From contig JANQKR010000013.1 in the NCBI GenBank assembly GCA_028281025.1, positions 738,294 to 802,293 of the forward strand: a stretch of 64,000 bases of DNA, written 5' to 3'. The DNA is from Croceivirga sp. Lineage in GTDB: Bacteria; Bacteroidota; Bacteroidia; Flavobacteriales; Flavobacteriaceae. The position numbers and the translations under genes are program-made. Below the pieces are notes generated by a model that was not told the origin of the DNA, made no database searches, and saw nothing but the letters and a program-made list of their open reading frames with translations. Position 1 is the stretch's first letter. Each line of letters starts with the position of its first letter. Below are positions 43,113 to 52,556 of the stretch, in pieces.

Positions 43113-44096
43113 CTAAACCTCGAACGGGAATGTAATTCCCGAATTTAACCGAATCCGATCGACTATCCCTATAAGGTCGAGGGAATTTTGATGGCTCCAT
43201 TTGGTACTTTCCAGCTTTTTGGTCCGTATACATTCATGGACTTCATCCACCTCATGGGTAAACCCTTTGCCCTTTGTAGGGAGCTCATGGAATTGGCTGG
43301 CACCCTTGGTCACCAGCTCGAACCCCTGTGTTTCATGCCAAATGGGTGAAATATAGATTTCGCCTTTTTCACCACATATTTTCGCCTTCATATCCGTATT
43401 GTTGGCAAAGCCGCTATATAAAACCGACTGTGCATTTTCATATTGAAACAATATGGAGGTCTGAATTTCCGCCCCGTTGCCATGGAACTGGGATCTTGCC
43501 AATATTTCCCGTGGTTTTCCGAGTAGGAAATAGCTCAAAAAAACAGGATACACGCCCATGTCCAAAAGGGAGCCTCCCGCCAGGTCCACGTTCAATAATC
43601 GGGATTGCGGATCGTCGTCCAATTTGTAAAAAGTGAATTCGGCATTAATGTACCGTAGCTTCCCTATTTTCCCCTCGGAAACAAGTTCTTTGATTTTTAC
43701 AATGGACGGGTTGAACCGACTCCAAAAGGCCTCCATAAAAAAGACCTTGTTCCTTTGGGAAGCTTCCACCATTTGCCTGGCCTCAGCTGCATTAATGGCA
43801 ATTGGCTTTTCACATAACACGTGCTTTTTATGGTTCATGGCCTCTACGCTAAAACGACAATGGGTATGGTGCAGTGTGGCAACATACACCACATCCACGT
43901 TGGCATCCTTGAATAGTTCCTGGTATGAAGCATAGGCTCGGGGATTGCCAAATTCCTGGGCAAAGCTTTTTGCCCTTTCCCTATTGGTGGATGCCACGGC
44001 CACCAATTCTGCGTCGTGAACAAGCCTTAAATCCTCTGCAAACAACTTTGCGATTTTGCCCAGGCCAATAATGCCCCATTTTATTTTTCTGTCCAT
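43113..44096 (-). CDS. Gfo/Idh/MocA-family oxidoreductase
   Basis: 327 residues. The N-terminal Rossmann domain (WGIIGLGKIAKLFAEDL) is followed by the conserved CEKPIAINAAEARQM (EKP motif) and a C-terminal alpha/beta substrate domain (GGSLLDMGVYPVFLSYFLLG, with the GG..D.G pattern). This family oxidises or reduces sugars and sugar derivatives, for example xylose or glucose dehydrogenases and dimeric dihydrodiol dehydrogenases, using NAD(P). It lies 17 bases downstream of the PhyH gene and 18 upstream of lacI. It could act on a modified pentose that XylA cannot use. The exact reaction is not predictable. Confidence 0.85.
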   Translation of the reverse strand: MDRKIKWGIIGLGKIAKLFAEDLRLVHDAELVAVASTNRERAKSFAQEFGNPRAYASYQELFKDANVDVVYVATLHHTHCRFSVEAMNHKKHVLCEKPIAINAAEARQMVEASQRNKVFFMEAFWSRFNPSIVKIKELVSEGKIGKLRYINAEFTFYKLDDDPQSRLLNVDLAGGSLLDMGVYPVFLSYFLLGKPREILARSQFHGNGAEIQTSILFQYENAQSVLYSGFANNTDMKAKICGEKGEIYISPIWHETQGFELVTKGASQFHELPTKGKGFTHEVDEVHECIRTKKLESTKWSHQNSLDLIGIVDRIRLNSGITFPFEV

Positions 44097-44113
44097 GCTT
44101 TCAATCCACCTAT

Positions 44114-44815
44114 TTATTCCCGTTCCTCGATGACTTCCGAGGTTGAAAAACGATACCGCATATTTCGGTATACACAGATATCGGTAATCGTTTCGGGGGT
44201 ACCCATGGGTACTGCCCTAAAATTAGTGGAAATTCTATCTTTTTTCACGGGCATTACGCCATGAAAACAATGACCATGCAAGAAAATAACGGTTCCCTTC
44301 TTGGGTTGAAGGACCAATTGTCCGTCCAGAGCGCCGTGGGGATCACCCACAGGAAGTACTCCCGCTTTATGCGTTTTGGGCATAATCACGATTTCGCCCC
44401 CGGTCTCGTTGGTGATATCCTGGGTATACACCAAACGGTTGAGATTGTATTTCAAGGGGTCTTCTGGCGGACAATCCTGGTGCCATGCCTGGCCTTTGCT
44501 TCCCGCTTTTGAAAACATCATCATGCAGTAAAGATTGTTCCATCCATTTTTAAGGATGGCATCCGTAATTTGGTTAAAATCGATGTCCTTGTCTATTCCG
44601 TCAAAACCGCCTGTTCCGTCCCGATAAGGAAACCAGGGAATGACCTCCACGGCCGATTTTGAGATAAACTCCTCCGTATGTTCCCAACTGGGGTCTGTCC
44701 CGTAATGGGTTACTATTTTTTCATGGTAGGCATCCATTAAAGCATCATCAAAAAATTGTTCAAAGATGACATATCCCTGGTCCCAAAAGGTGTCATGGAT
44801 TTTTTTAAGGTCCAT
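44114..44815 (-). CDS. PhyH-type Fe(II)/2-oxoglutarate dioxygenase
   Basis: 233 residues of the phytanoyl-CoA dioxygenase superfamily. The iron triad is visible: HxD in AWHQDCPP and the distal His in GHCFHGVMPVKKDRIS, which also carries the Arg for 2-oxoglutarate. GGEIVIMPKTHKAGVLPVGD is typical of the core. Members hydroxylate diverse small molecules, sometimes leading to demethylation. It sits in a polysaccharide operon between GH26 and a sugar oxidoreductase, so a sugar or methyl-sugar substrate is plausible, but this is inference. Confidence 0.75.
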   Translation of the reverse strand: MDLKKIHDTFWDQGYVIFEQFFDDALMDAYHEKIVTHYGTDPSWEHTEEFISKSAVEVIPWFPYRDGTGGFDGIDKDIDFNQITDAILKNGWNNLYCMMMFSKAGSKGQAWHQDCPPEDPLKYNLNRLVYTQDITNETGGEIVIMPKTHKAGVLPVGDPHGALDGQLVLQPKKGTVIFLHGHCFHGVMPVKKDRISTNFRAVPMGTPETITDICVYRNMRYRFSTSEVIEERE

Positions 44816-44825
44816 TTTTTCGGTT

Positions 44826-45953
44826 TTAGTGATTGTTGTAGAGTCGGTCGTATAAATCCTCCGAAGACAGGATAAATGGTGCTTTTGACGTCCTTTCGAT
44901 CCACCGTTTGCTAATGGAATCGTTTATATGCAAGCGGGCATCTATCCCTTTAAAGGTGGGGTTTTCCACCCACATAGGGTGGGAATCCCAATGGCAATTG
45001 ATATAGTGTACCGCTTTGACCACATCGGCATTTTCCGCAATGGCGTTGAAGAAGGGCAAGAACCATTTTTGCCAGGCTTCCTCCGCCTGTTCCGGATTGC
45101 CCAATTGGGTCTCTTTGGTCAATCCGTACAATTTGCCCCCATAATCCGAAATGGTAGGGGTAGCTTCCGCAATGAAAACGGGCTTTCCCTTTTTTCGGGC
45201 AAACTCAAACATCTCAATTTCCTTCCAACGATTAAAAAAGGATACTCCGCACCAATCCACATAATCGTCACCGGGATACCAGCCTTCCAGATGTTCCTGG
45301 CCCGAAATGAATCCCGTGGATTGCCAAACATAGGCCGTATTGGTAACCCCTTTGGCACGCAATCGGTCCACTATCCTTTTATAGGCAACAATAGTGGTTT
45401 CCCGGTCATAATGGTTCCAGGGGTCCCCATCAAATTCATAGGCTATCCGTAAAAAAACGGGACGCTTTCCCAAAGACAATAAAAAATCCCCAAGCCTATC
45501 GATATAGGCATCGTGGGTGCCATCGGCCACTTTCTCCTCGTGGTTGACAAACTGCAGTCCTATGGCCATGGCCATATTTGAATAATCCGGATCCTCATGT
45601 TGTAAGGTGGCATTGTAATCGCTGTCCCCCCAATCATGGGTATCAAATAGTCCGTCCAGTCCCTCCTGAACACGTCCAAAGGAGTTTCCTCCGGGATTGA
45701 TATTGGTGTACGTGGTCCATCCGGCGGGTTTGGTAAAATGATCAAGATACCCATCATTGTAGTTTTCAAGAGCTCCCACGGCTTCCAATTCCTGCCCTAC
45801 GAATAGCAGTACCCCTTGTTTGGGTTCGAATTTGGCCAATTGCCTTTGTACGTTTTCTTCTTCCGTAGGAACGGTATCGCTTTTTTCCTGTTTCCCTTCC
45901 GTACAGGAGAGTAAAAGGGCAAGACCAAAAAGAATGAATTCTTGTTTTTTCAT
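44826..45953 (-). CDS. GH26 glycoside hydrolase lipoprotein, beta-1,3-xylanase-like
   Basis: 375 residues, lipobox ALLLSC (Cys 17). The barrel contains the acid/base Glu in FLRIAYEFDGDPWNHYDR and the nucleophile Glu in KPVFIAEATPTIS. The RIxYEFDG..N..Y context is like that of marine GH26 beta-1,3-xylanases and unlike the W..LHE of GH26 mannanases. The substrate-binding loops cannot be judged further. Co-location with XylA, XylB and GH43 supports a xylan substrate. It is the first gene of a four-gene operon ending in lacI. Family call firm; specificity moderate. Confidence 0.8.
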   Translation of the reverse strand: MKKQEFILFGLALLLSCTEGKQEKSDTVPTEEENVQRQLAKFEPKQGVLLFVGQELEAVGALENYNDGYLDHFTKPAGWTTYTNINPGGNSFGRVQEGLDGLFDTHDWGDSDYNATLQHEDPDYSNMAMAIGLQFVNHEEKVADGTHDAYIDRLGDFLLSLGKRPVFLRIAYEFDGDPWNHYDRETTIVAYKRIVDRLRAKGVTNTAYVWQSTGFISGQEHLEGWYPGDDYVDWCGVSFFNRWKEIEMFEFARKKGKPVFIAEATPTISDYGGKLYGLTKETQLGNPEQAEEAWQKWFLPFFNAIAENADVVKAVHYINCHWDSHPMWVENPTFKGIDARLHINDSISKRWIERTSKAPFILSSEDLYDRLYNNH

Positions 45954-46254
45954 GATTGCTGTTTTTTAGTTTTTTGATTCCATGTGTGTTCCAGTAATTG
46001 ATTTTCCTGTCACATCGAGCGCCCGCCTGAATGACATGGTCGGGCAGGCAGTCGAGATGCTTTTGCTAACCTTTCGACTGCGCTCAAGGGGACAAAAGCA
46101 TGAATTTTGATGACAAAAATCAAATGCTGGCACAATCACGGACATGCATTTAGTTTTCTTTTATTGGGACGAAACCCGGGATGACCCCATACGAACGAAA
46201 TGGTTTTCCCTGGTCTGCCAGACCGATATTTTGGGTTAAAACCGGGCTCCATAC
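45954..46254. other. 300-base gap with a dispersed palindromic repeat
   Basis: No gene is seen. A flavobacterial intergenic repeat occupies about 46007-46101: CAGTCG (46049-46054) pairs with CGACTG (46075-46080), and ATGCTTTTG (46057-46065) with CAAAAGCAT (46093-46101). The core CGACTGCGCTCAAGG recurs in variant form near cas2 and in the degenerate CRISPR end. The remainder should hold the GH26 promoter; no motif stands out. Confidence 0.5.
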
Positions 46255-47853
46255 CTATTGATTATTGATTTCTTTGTATGCAAACCATTTAAAATCCGCA
46301 TGGTGGGCATTCATTTCCAAATCCTGGCAACACATGCCAACAAAGCTCCCCGTGAATGCCGGGCGATAGCGACTTCTGCCATTCCTGACATGATCATCGG
46401 ACAATATGCTGGCATCCAGTACCTGCCCCATGGGCCTAAAATCCATCCCATCCGTACTGTAGTGGAATTGCAATTGATCGCGATTCATCTCTCCACGCAG
46501 CACGATTGTCCCGTAAGCCGTAATATCCTCCAATTCATCCTGAAAGCTCATTTTATAATTATCGGAAGAGATGACGCTCAAAAACTTTTTGGAACCATCG
46601 GAATTGGAGGTTACACAGGCGTAATGGTAATGCCCGGCATTGTAATAAAATACCAGACCGGCCATATGATGGATATTGGTTGGATGGAATTCAAGTTCCG
46701 TGGAAACCACTACATGAAAATCCTGTATTCTTCTTGCCAAAAGGCTTTGGTTGTGCAAAGAGGTCAGGGATTCCTTGCCATAGAGCCTCAGAAAGCCTTT
46801 TCTTGACGTAAGATCGCACCAATCCTGCGAAACAGGGATTCGTAAGGATTGAAAATCAATGGGAATGCTGCCATTGTTGAATTCCACCTTTTCCTTTGGA
46901 TCATCGAATACATATTCCGTGAGCTTGGGCATGGGAATCCTTTCCCTTGGAATACGCCCCCCACATTTTAGCCATGGCCACCCCGCGCTCCATACCACCT
47001 CCTCAATGGCAGTTTCGCGACCCAAGGTACAGTTTCCGTGTGTTGTAAGGGGCCTGCCCACCAAAAAGACGGTATACCAGTCTCCGTTTTGGGTCTCCAC
47101 CAAATCACCATGACCTGCTTTTTGAAGTACGTTGTTTTTAGCTTCGGCCGCAGAGATAAAAGGATTTTCGGGATGGAACTCATAAGGCCCGAAAATGGAG
47201 GTGCTCCTTCCAATACTCATGGCATGCCCATATTCCGTGCCTCCCTCGGCCAGGACAATATAATAGTACGCACCCCTTTTGTACAGATGTGGCCCTTCGG
47301 TCAGCCCTAAATCGGTCCCTTTGGTGATATAGTGCACCTTACCTATCAATCTTTTTTGGATAGGGTCATATTCCTGCATTTCGATTCCCCCGAAGAACTT
47401 ACCGTTTCGATGGTCGACGAGCATGCTTACATACCATTTTTTTCCATCCAGATCATGAAAAAGTGAACCGTCAAAACCTCTGGAAGATAAATAAATGGGC
47501 TCGCTCCATTCCCCCAATATATCGGTTGTGGTGACCATATAATTTGGGGTGTCCTTCCATACGCCATCAAAGGATTTTACGTTGGTATAGACCAGATAAA
47601 ACACCCCTTTATCATAGGTCAAACACGGTGCCCAAACCCCACAGGAATCGGGAATGCCCTTCATGTTCAATTGTGAAATCCGGTTAAGGGGCCTTGCGAC
47701 CAGCTTCCAGTTTTTAAGGTCTTTGGAATGGTGGATCTGTACTCCAGGGAACCATTCGAAAGTCGATGTAGCGATGTAATAGTCATCGCCTACCCGGCAA
47801 ATTGATGGATCTGGGTTAAACCCCTTTAATATTGGATTTTGTATCGTACTCAT
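46255..47853 (-). CDS. GH43 beta-xylosidase-like enzyme
   Basis: 532 residues, no signal peptide, so probably cytoplasmic. The five-blade propeller has the base Asp (NPILKGFNPDPSICRVGDDYY), the pKa-modulating Asp (GFDGSLFHDLDG) and the acid Glu (LGLTEGPHLYKRGAYYY). The C-terminal beta-sandwich (about 330-530) matches the XynB C-terminal domain (GLVFYYNAGHYHYACV, RPAFTGSFVGMCCQD). It would release xylose from xylo-oligosaccharides. The start overlaps the transporter stop by one base, so oligosaccharide entry and hydrolysis are translationally coupled. Confidence 0.92.
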   Translation of the reverse strand: MSTIQNPILKGFNPDPSICRVGDDYYIATSTFEWFPGVQIHHSKDLKNWKLVARPLNRISQLNMKGIPDSCGVWAPCLTYDKGVFYLVYTNVKSFDGVWKDTPNYMVTTTDILGEWSEPIYLSSRGFDGSLFHDLDGKKWYVSMLVDHRNGKFFGGIEMQEYDPIQKRLIGKVHYITKGTDLGLTEGPHLYKRGAYYYIVLAEGGTEYGHAMSIGRSTSIFGPYEFHPENPFISAAEAKNNVLQKAGHGDLVETQNGDWYTVFLVGRPLTTHGNCTLGRETAIEEVVWSAGWPWLKCGGRIPRERIPMPKLTEYVFDDPKEKVEFNNGSIPIDFQSLRIPVSQDWCDLTSRKGFLRLYGKESLTSLHNQSLLARRIQDFHVVVSTELEFHPTNIHHMAGLVFYYNAGHYHYACVTSNSDGSKKFLSVISSDNYKMSFQDELEDITAYGTIVLRGEMNRDQLQFHYSTDGMDFRPMGQVLDASILSDDHVRNGRSRYRPAFTGSFVGMCCQDLEMNAHHADFKWFAYKEINNQ

Positions 47854-49403
47854 TATCGTATCAATTCAGCTTCAAGTTCTTCCAGGGACTTTCCTTTGGT
47901 CTCCGGCAATATTTTCAACAGGATGAAAAAACCGATAAGTGCGGTTGCTCCAAAAATCAGAAAGGTCTTCGCGTTACCAAGATTGGCCAGTTCCCAAGGA
48001 AAAATTTGTGTGACCAACCAACTTGAAAAACCATTTAAAAATCCAATAAACCCAATGAGCAGCCCACGATAGCGATTGGGAAACAATTCCGACAGCATTA
48101 CCCACATAACCGGGCCCAATGAAAAAGCAAAACAAGCAACAAAGCCCAAAATCCCGATCAGTATCAGAATTGGATTCATGTTTGTGGCCACTTCAAGAAG
48201 GACACTCTCATTTTTTGCGTAGGTCTCCGTCCCAAGGGCTTGCTTCATCTCATTTTTAAAATCAATATCCTTATTGTATACCTTGTCCATATAAACCTCC
48301 AGTTTTTGCTGGAGGGAACTATCCAACACCGCTATCTTGTCACTGGTTAACTGGTAAGTTGCTTTACTAAAACCGTATCCACACAACAACATGCTTACGG
48401 CAATACCGGCCAGGCCAATGAGGAACAAAGGGCGCCTACCCAATCTATCAATAAGAAAAAGTGCGACTATGGTAAAGGCCACAGTGGTAAAGCTTAACAA
48501 CACCCCGGATAAAAAGGCTGCGTTGGTACCAATGCCCGTTTGTTGAAAGATGGATGTAGCATAATAATATACCGCATTGATTCCCGTAACCTGCTGGATG
48601 ATTCCGATAACTATTCCTACCACCAGGACATACCGTAATGACTTATGGAACAGGGTCTTTACATTGACTTTGTCCTGACTTTTTCTAGATACCTCCAGAC
48701 TTTCCAAAATGGATTTGGCTTCGTCCTTTCCCTGTTGATTGCCATGTAGGGAAATCAGAACCCCACGGGCTTCCTCGTCTTTTTTTGTTATAAAGAGCCA
48801 ACGTGGGCTTCTGGGCACAAAAAGCAGTAGCACGAAATATGAAATTGCGGGAATACACTCGACACCCAGCATCCACCGCCAAACATTTTCCTTGGTCAAA
48901 AAGGAACTCGTTCCGGACGTATAGGCTTCGTTGAAATAATAGTTGCTCAAAAAAGCCGCAAAAAAGCCCAGGACAATGTTCAATTGCTGGATGGAGACCA
49001 ATTTGCCCCTTGACTTGGCCGTGGAAACTTCGGCGATATACACTGGGGCAATAATGAGCGCGGCTCCAAATGCGACACCACCAATCATTCGTGCAATCCA
49101 AAGCATATGATAGTCAATGGCATAGGCAGACATAAAGGCTGAAAACGCATATAAAAATGCAACGATCAATAACATTTTCTTCCGCCCAACCACGTCGCTT
49201 ACCCTTCCGGAAATGAGCATGGCAAACATGGCCGCAAACAAGGGCGAGCTGGGAACCCAACCCTGCTGCGTGGTGTTGAGGTTGAACTCAGGGGTCACAA
49301 AGTTCATTACCCCTGAAATGATGGCCGCATCAAACCCATAAAGGAATCCACCCAAGGAAACCACCAATGCCAAAAACCAAGTTTTTTTAGAAGCGTTTTT
49401 CAT
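47853..49403 (-). CDS. MFS sugar:proton symporter, XylE-like
   Basis: 516 residues from the ATG at 49403; a GTG at 49424 is the only extension. Twelve membrane helices are visible with sugar-porter motifs: SLGGFLYGFDAAIISGVMNF in helix 1, GRVSDVVGRKKML, RMIGGVAFGAALIIAPVYIAE, PRSPRWL, QQVTGINAVYYYAT (xylose-type helix 7), IDRLGRRPLF and SELFPNRYRG. A 75-residue insertion between helices (about residues 345-420, DSSLQQKLEVYMDKVYNKD) is larger than in E. coli XylE. It should import xylose or a xylo-oligosaccharide across the inner membrane. It is followed directly by GH43. Confidence 0.92.
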   Translation of the reverse strand: MKNASKKTWFLALVVSLGGFLYGFDAAIISGVMNFVTPEFNLNTTQQGWVPSSPLFAAMFAMLISGRVSDVVGRKKMLLIVAFLYAFSAFMSAYAIDYHMLWIARMIGGVAFGAALIIAPVYIAEVSTAKSRGKLVSIQQLNIVLGFFAAFLSNYYFNEAYTSGTSSFLTKENVWRWMLGVECIPAISYFVLLLFVPRSPRWLFITKKDEEARGVLISLHGNQQGKDEAKSILESLEVSRKSQDKVNVKTLFHKSLRYVLVVGIVIGIIQQVTGINAVYYYATSIFQQTGIGTNAAFLSGVLLSFTTVAFTIVALFLIDRLGRRPLFLIGLAGIAVSMLLCGYGFSKATYQLTSDKIAVLDSSLQQKLEVYMDKVYNKDIDFKNEMKQALGTETYAKNESVLLEVATNMNPILILIGILGFVACFAFSLGPVMWVMLSELFPNRYRGLLIGFIGFLNGFSSWLVTQIFPWELANLGNAKTFLIFGATALIGFFILLKILPETKGKSLEELEAELIR

Positions 49404-49471
49404 GTGTTTAAAATTTTTAATCACCTATAAATAAGATATTTAAAAATTCATGTTCGTTTCATAGTTGGAAT

Positions 49472-49484
49472 GTTATCGGATAAC
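49472..49484. promoter_or_regulatory. Palindrome upstream of the transporter gene
   Basis: GTTATCGGATAAC is a perfect odd-centred palindrome (6+1+6) 69 bases before the transporter start, in the xylA-transporter gap. It could be an operator for the LacI regulator or another dimeric factor. It differs from the palindrome at 60159. Confidence 0.35.
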
Positions 49485-49598
49485 GTATGCCAATGCTCCT
49501 ACCATCCATTGTGGACGGGCTTTGGCAGCTCCTTGCGTCCAAATGGTCACCCAAGACCCACCTATTTGCTGTTTCCCAATTGGATTCCATGGATGGTC

Positions 49599-50924
49599 CT
49601 AGCAATATTGATTTAAAATATTTTCGAACAATTCCTGCTTTCCACTGATCTGTTCCGGCGCTCCCGTCACTTTGGTATACTCATATAAATCGTTCAAGGA
49701 CAGGGCATCGCGTACAAAATCCAATCCTTTACCCGAGGTAAATGATGCATAACGTTTCTCCAGCAATACTTCGTAGTTCGATTTTTCGATTAGGGCATCG
49801 GCAATCAATAGTCCCCTGGCGAACGTGTCCGCCCCGCCAATATGCGCCAGGAAGATATCCTCCAAATCGGTTGAATTCCTACGGGTCTTTGCATCAAAAT
49901 TGATTCCTCCCCCTTGTAGGCCACCCGCTTTTAATAGCACGAGCATGGCCTCGGCCGTTTCCATGAAATTGTTCGGAAACTGATCCGTATCCCATCCATT
50001 CTGGTAATCACCGCGGTTCGCGTCTATGCTGCCCAGCATCCCCGCATTCGCAGCGACCTGCAGTTCATGTTGAAAGGTGTGTTGCGCCAGGGTCGCATGG
50101 TTTACCTCGATGTTCAGTTTAAAATCATTTTCCAGTCCGTATTCACGAATCGAATTTATGGAGGTCGCGGCATCAAAATCATATTGGTGCTTTGTGGGTT
50201 CCATGGGTTTGGGTTCAATAAAGAAGGTCCCCTTAAAACCCTGGTTCCTGGCATAGTCCTTTGCCATGTTTAAAAAGCGGCCAATATTCTCCTGTTCCAA
50301 TTTCATATTGGTGTTCAAAAGGGACATATAGCCTTCACGGCCGCCCCAGAACACATAGTTTTCACCATTGAGGGCTATGGTGGCATCCAAGGCAATTTTC
50401 ACCTGGGCCCCAGCATGGGCCACCACATTAAAATCGGGATTTGACGCCGCCCCGTTCATATATCGCGGGTTGGAAAAGCAATTGGCAGTACCCCAAAGCA
50501 ATTTTACCCCGGAAGCAGCTTGTTTTTGCTTAAGATAATCGACAATCTTGTGGATTCGTTTCTCGGATTCTACCAAAGTCCCTGCTTCATCCACCAAATC
50601 AAAGTCATGAAAACAATAATAATCAAAACCCATTTTGGTGGCGAATTCAAAGGCGGCATCGGCCTTGTCCCTGGCCGCTTTTATCGGGTCTGACGAGGTG
50701 GCCCAGGGAAATTGCTTTGTCCCCGGACCAAAGGGATCGGCTCCCGTTCCGCAAAGGGTATGCCAATAGGCCATGGCAAATTTAAAATGCTCCCTCATGG
50801 TCTTGCCCGCCACTTTTTGTTCCGGATTGTAAAACTTAAAGGCCATTGGATTGTCCGAATCCCTGCCTTCATAGGTGATCTTACCGATTCCCTTAAAAAA
50901 TTCCTTTTCTCCTAAAAGTACCAT
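49599..50924 (-). CDS. xylA: Xylose isomerase
   Basis: 441 residues, the long class II form. Signature regions are [21 protein letters not shown], the catalytic His region [30 protein letters not shown], metal-binding [18 protein letters not shown], and [18 protein letters not shown]. It converts D-xylose to D-xylulose and needs divalent metal. It is co-directional with xylB, 10 bases downstream of it. Placement confirms xylose as an end product of the locus. Confidence 0.97.
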   Translation of the reverse strand: MVLLGEKEFFKGIGKITYEGRDSDNPMAFKFYNPEQKVAGKTMREHFKFAMAYWHTLCGTGADPFGPGTKQFPWATSSDPIKAARDKADAAFEFATKMGFDYYCFHDFDLVDEAGTLVESEKRIHKIVDYLKQKQAASGVKLLWGTANCFSNPRYMNGAASNPDFNVVAHAGAQVKIALDATIALNGENYVFWGGREGYMSLLNTNMKLEQENIGRFLNMAKDYARNQGFKGTFFIEPKPMEPTKHQYDFDAATSINSIREYGLENDFKLNIEVNHATLAQHTFQHELQVAANAGMLGSIDANRGDYQNGWDTDQFPNNFMETAEAMLVLLKAGGLQGGGINFDAKTRRNSTDLEDIFLAHIGGADTFARGLLIADALIEKSNYEVLLEKRYASFTSGKGLDFVRDALSLNDLYEYTKVTGAPEQISGKQELFENILNQYC

Positions 50925-50934
50925 CTTTAAAATA

Positions 50935-52416
50935 CTAGTTATCTATGATTAATTCGAGTTCTTTTTTCCAGTTTTCATATGCGATTTGATAGGGGTTTTT
51001 GTCCCTAAAGGGCATAAAGGTCATGACATGGTCATTTTTCATGTATGATTCAAATTCCGAGTGATTTCCATTGGCTAGGATACATGCCCTGGCCGCTCCT
51101 ACGGCACCCGTGGTATTATAGATTTCGATTTCTTTCCCAATTAAGGTAGCTATGGTGTTCGCAAAAATTTCGGAACGGAACAGATTGTCGTTTCCGGCAC
51201 GAATGCACTTGGTGGCAATGCCGTCCCTTTTCATGATCTCAATACCGTAGACAAACGAAAAGGCGATGCCCTCCAACGCTGCCCTGCAGAGCTGTGCCTT
51301 GGAATGCCTGTTGAGGTCCACATTCACAAGGCGTGTTCCCACATCTTTGTTTCCCAGCATTCGTTCGGCACCATTTCCGAAGGGAATCAGGCAGACCCCG
51401 TCAGACCCCACCTCCACTTCAGCGGCCAATTGGTTCATTTCTTCATAGGACGCTACCGAAAGATTGTTCATCAGCCAACGGTATTGAATACCGGCACCAT
51501 TGATGCAGAGGAGTTTTCCAATGTTGTGTACACCGTTTTTCCCATAGTTTACATGTGCAAAATTGTTCACCCTTTCGTATTCGTTAACCATAAGATTGTC
51601 GATCACCGCATAAACCACCCCGGAGGTTCCACCGGTAGCGGCCACCTCGCCTGGATGGAAGACATTGAGCGAAAGTGCATTGTTGGGTTGATCACCGGCA
51701 CGGTATAGAATTGGGGTTCCTTCCAGTAGTCCGCTTTCCAGGGCACCTTCTTTGGAGACCGTGGACTGTCGTGAGAAGGTTTCCACGACTTCGGGGAGGA
51801 GCGCCCGGTCAATTTGAAAGTAATCCAACACCTGGGAGGAGACTTTTTTGGCCTTAAAATCCCATAGGATTGCTTCGGAAAGACCTGGGACCGTGGTGTT
51901 CATGGTTCCCGACAGGCAATAGGCAATATAATCTCCCGGAAGCATGAATTTATGGACCTTGGCAAAGGTCTCAGGTTCGTTTTCCTGGACCCACTTTAGT
52001 TTGGACACCGTAAAATTTGCCGGGGAATTCAGTAGATGATTTTTGCAATAGTTTTCCCCAATTCGCCGGAATGCCCCATTTCCAATGTCCACTGCCCTGC
52101 TATCACACCAAATAATGGATTTACGCAAAGGTTCGCCCTGGGCATCCACGACTACCAGTCCGTGCATTTGATAGGAGATTCCAATACCGACAATATCGTT
52201 TTTGGAAACGGTATGCACCTGTTTGATTTTTTTGATGCCCCGGCACACACAGGCCCACCAATCCTGTGGTTTTTGTTCCGCCCAGCCCTTTTGAGGGGCA
52301 TACATGGACATTTCCTCCTCGGGTTCAAGAACCACTCCAATGCATTTTCCCGTGTCCTGTTCCACAAGGGCTACCTTAACCGACGAACTGCCTATGTCCA
52401 ATCCTATAAAATACAT
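50935..52416 (-). CDS. xylB: Xylulokinase
   Basis: 493 residues, FGGY kinase family. The N-terminus has the phosphate loop [46 protein letters not shown] and [27 protein letters not shown] follow in pattern, then the C-terminal FGGY region ([39 protein letters not shown]). It phosphorylates D-xylulose to xylulose 5-phosphate, which enters the pentose phosphate pathway. It is first in the xylB-xylA pair; a 140-base gap separates it from the GH16 gene. Confidence 0.96.
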   Translation of the reverse strand: MYFIGLDIGSSSVKVALVEQDTGKCIGVVLEPEEEMSMYAPQKGWAEQKPQDWWACVCRGIKKIKQVHTVSKNDIVGIGISYQMHGLVVVDAQGEPLRKSIIWCDSRAVDIGNGAFRRIGENYCKNHLLNSPANFTVSKLKWVQENEPETFAKVHKFMLPGDYIAYCLSGTMNTTVPGLSEAILWDFKAKKVSSQVLDYFQIDRALLPEVVETFSRQSTVSKEGALESGLLEGTPILYRAGDQPNNALSLNVFHPGEVAATGGTSGVVYAVIDNLMVNEYERVNNFAHVNYGKNGVHNIGKLLCINGAGIQYRWLMNNLSVASYEEMNQLAAEVEVGSDGVCLIPFGNGAERMLGNKDVGTRLVNVDLNRHSKAQLCRAALEGIAFSFVYGIEIMKRDGIATKCIRAGNDNLFRSEIFANTIATLIGKEIEIYNTTGAVGAARACILANGNHSEFESYMKNDHVMTFMPFRDKNPYQIAYENWKKELELIIDN

Positions 52417-52556
52417 TCTTACGGGTTATCTTTTCTTGATTGGCAGCTACCATCCCGGCCAATCCTATTACTCATTTTCAATCTTTTTTTAGGGTCTTTG
52501 TCAATTACATCAGTAACACCAACACCGACCCATTTAGTAATGTCCATTCCCTTTTC

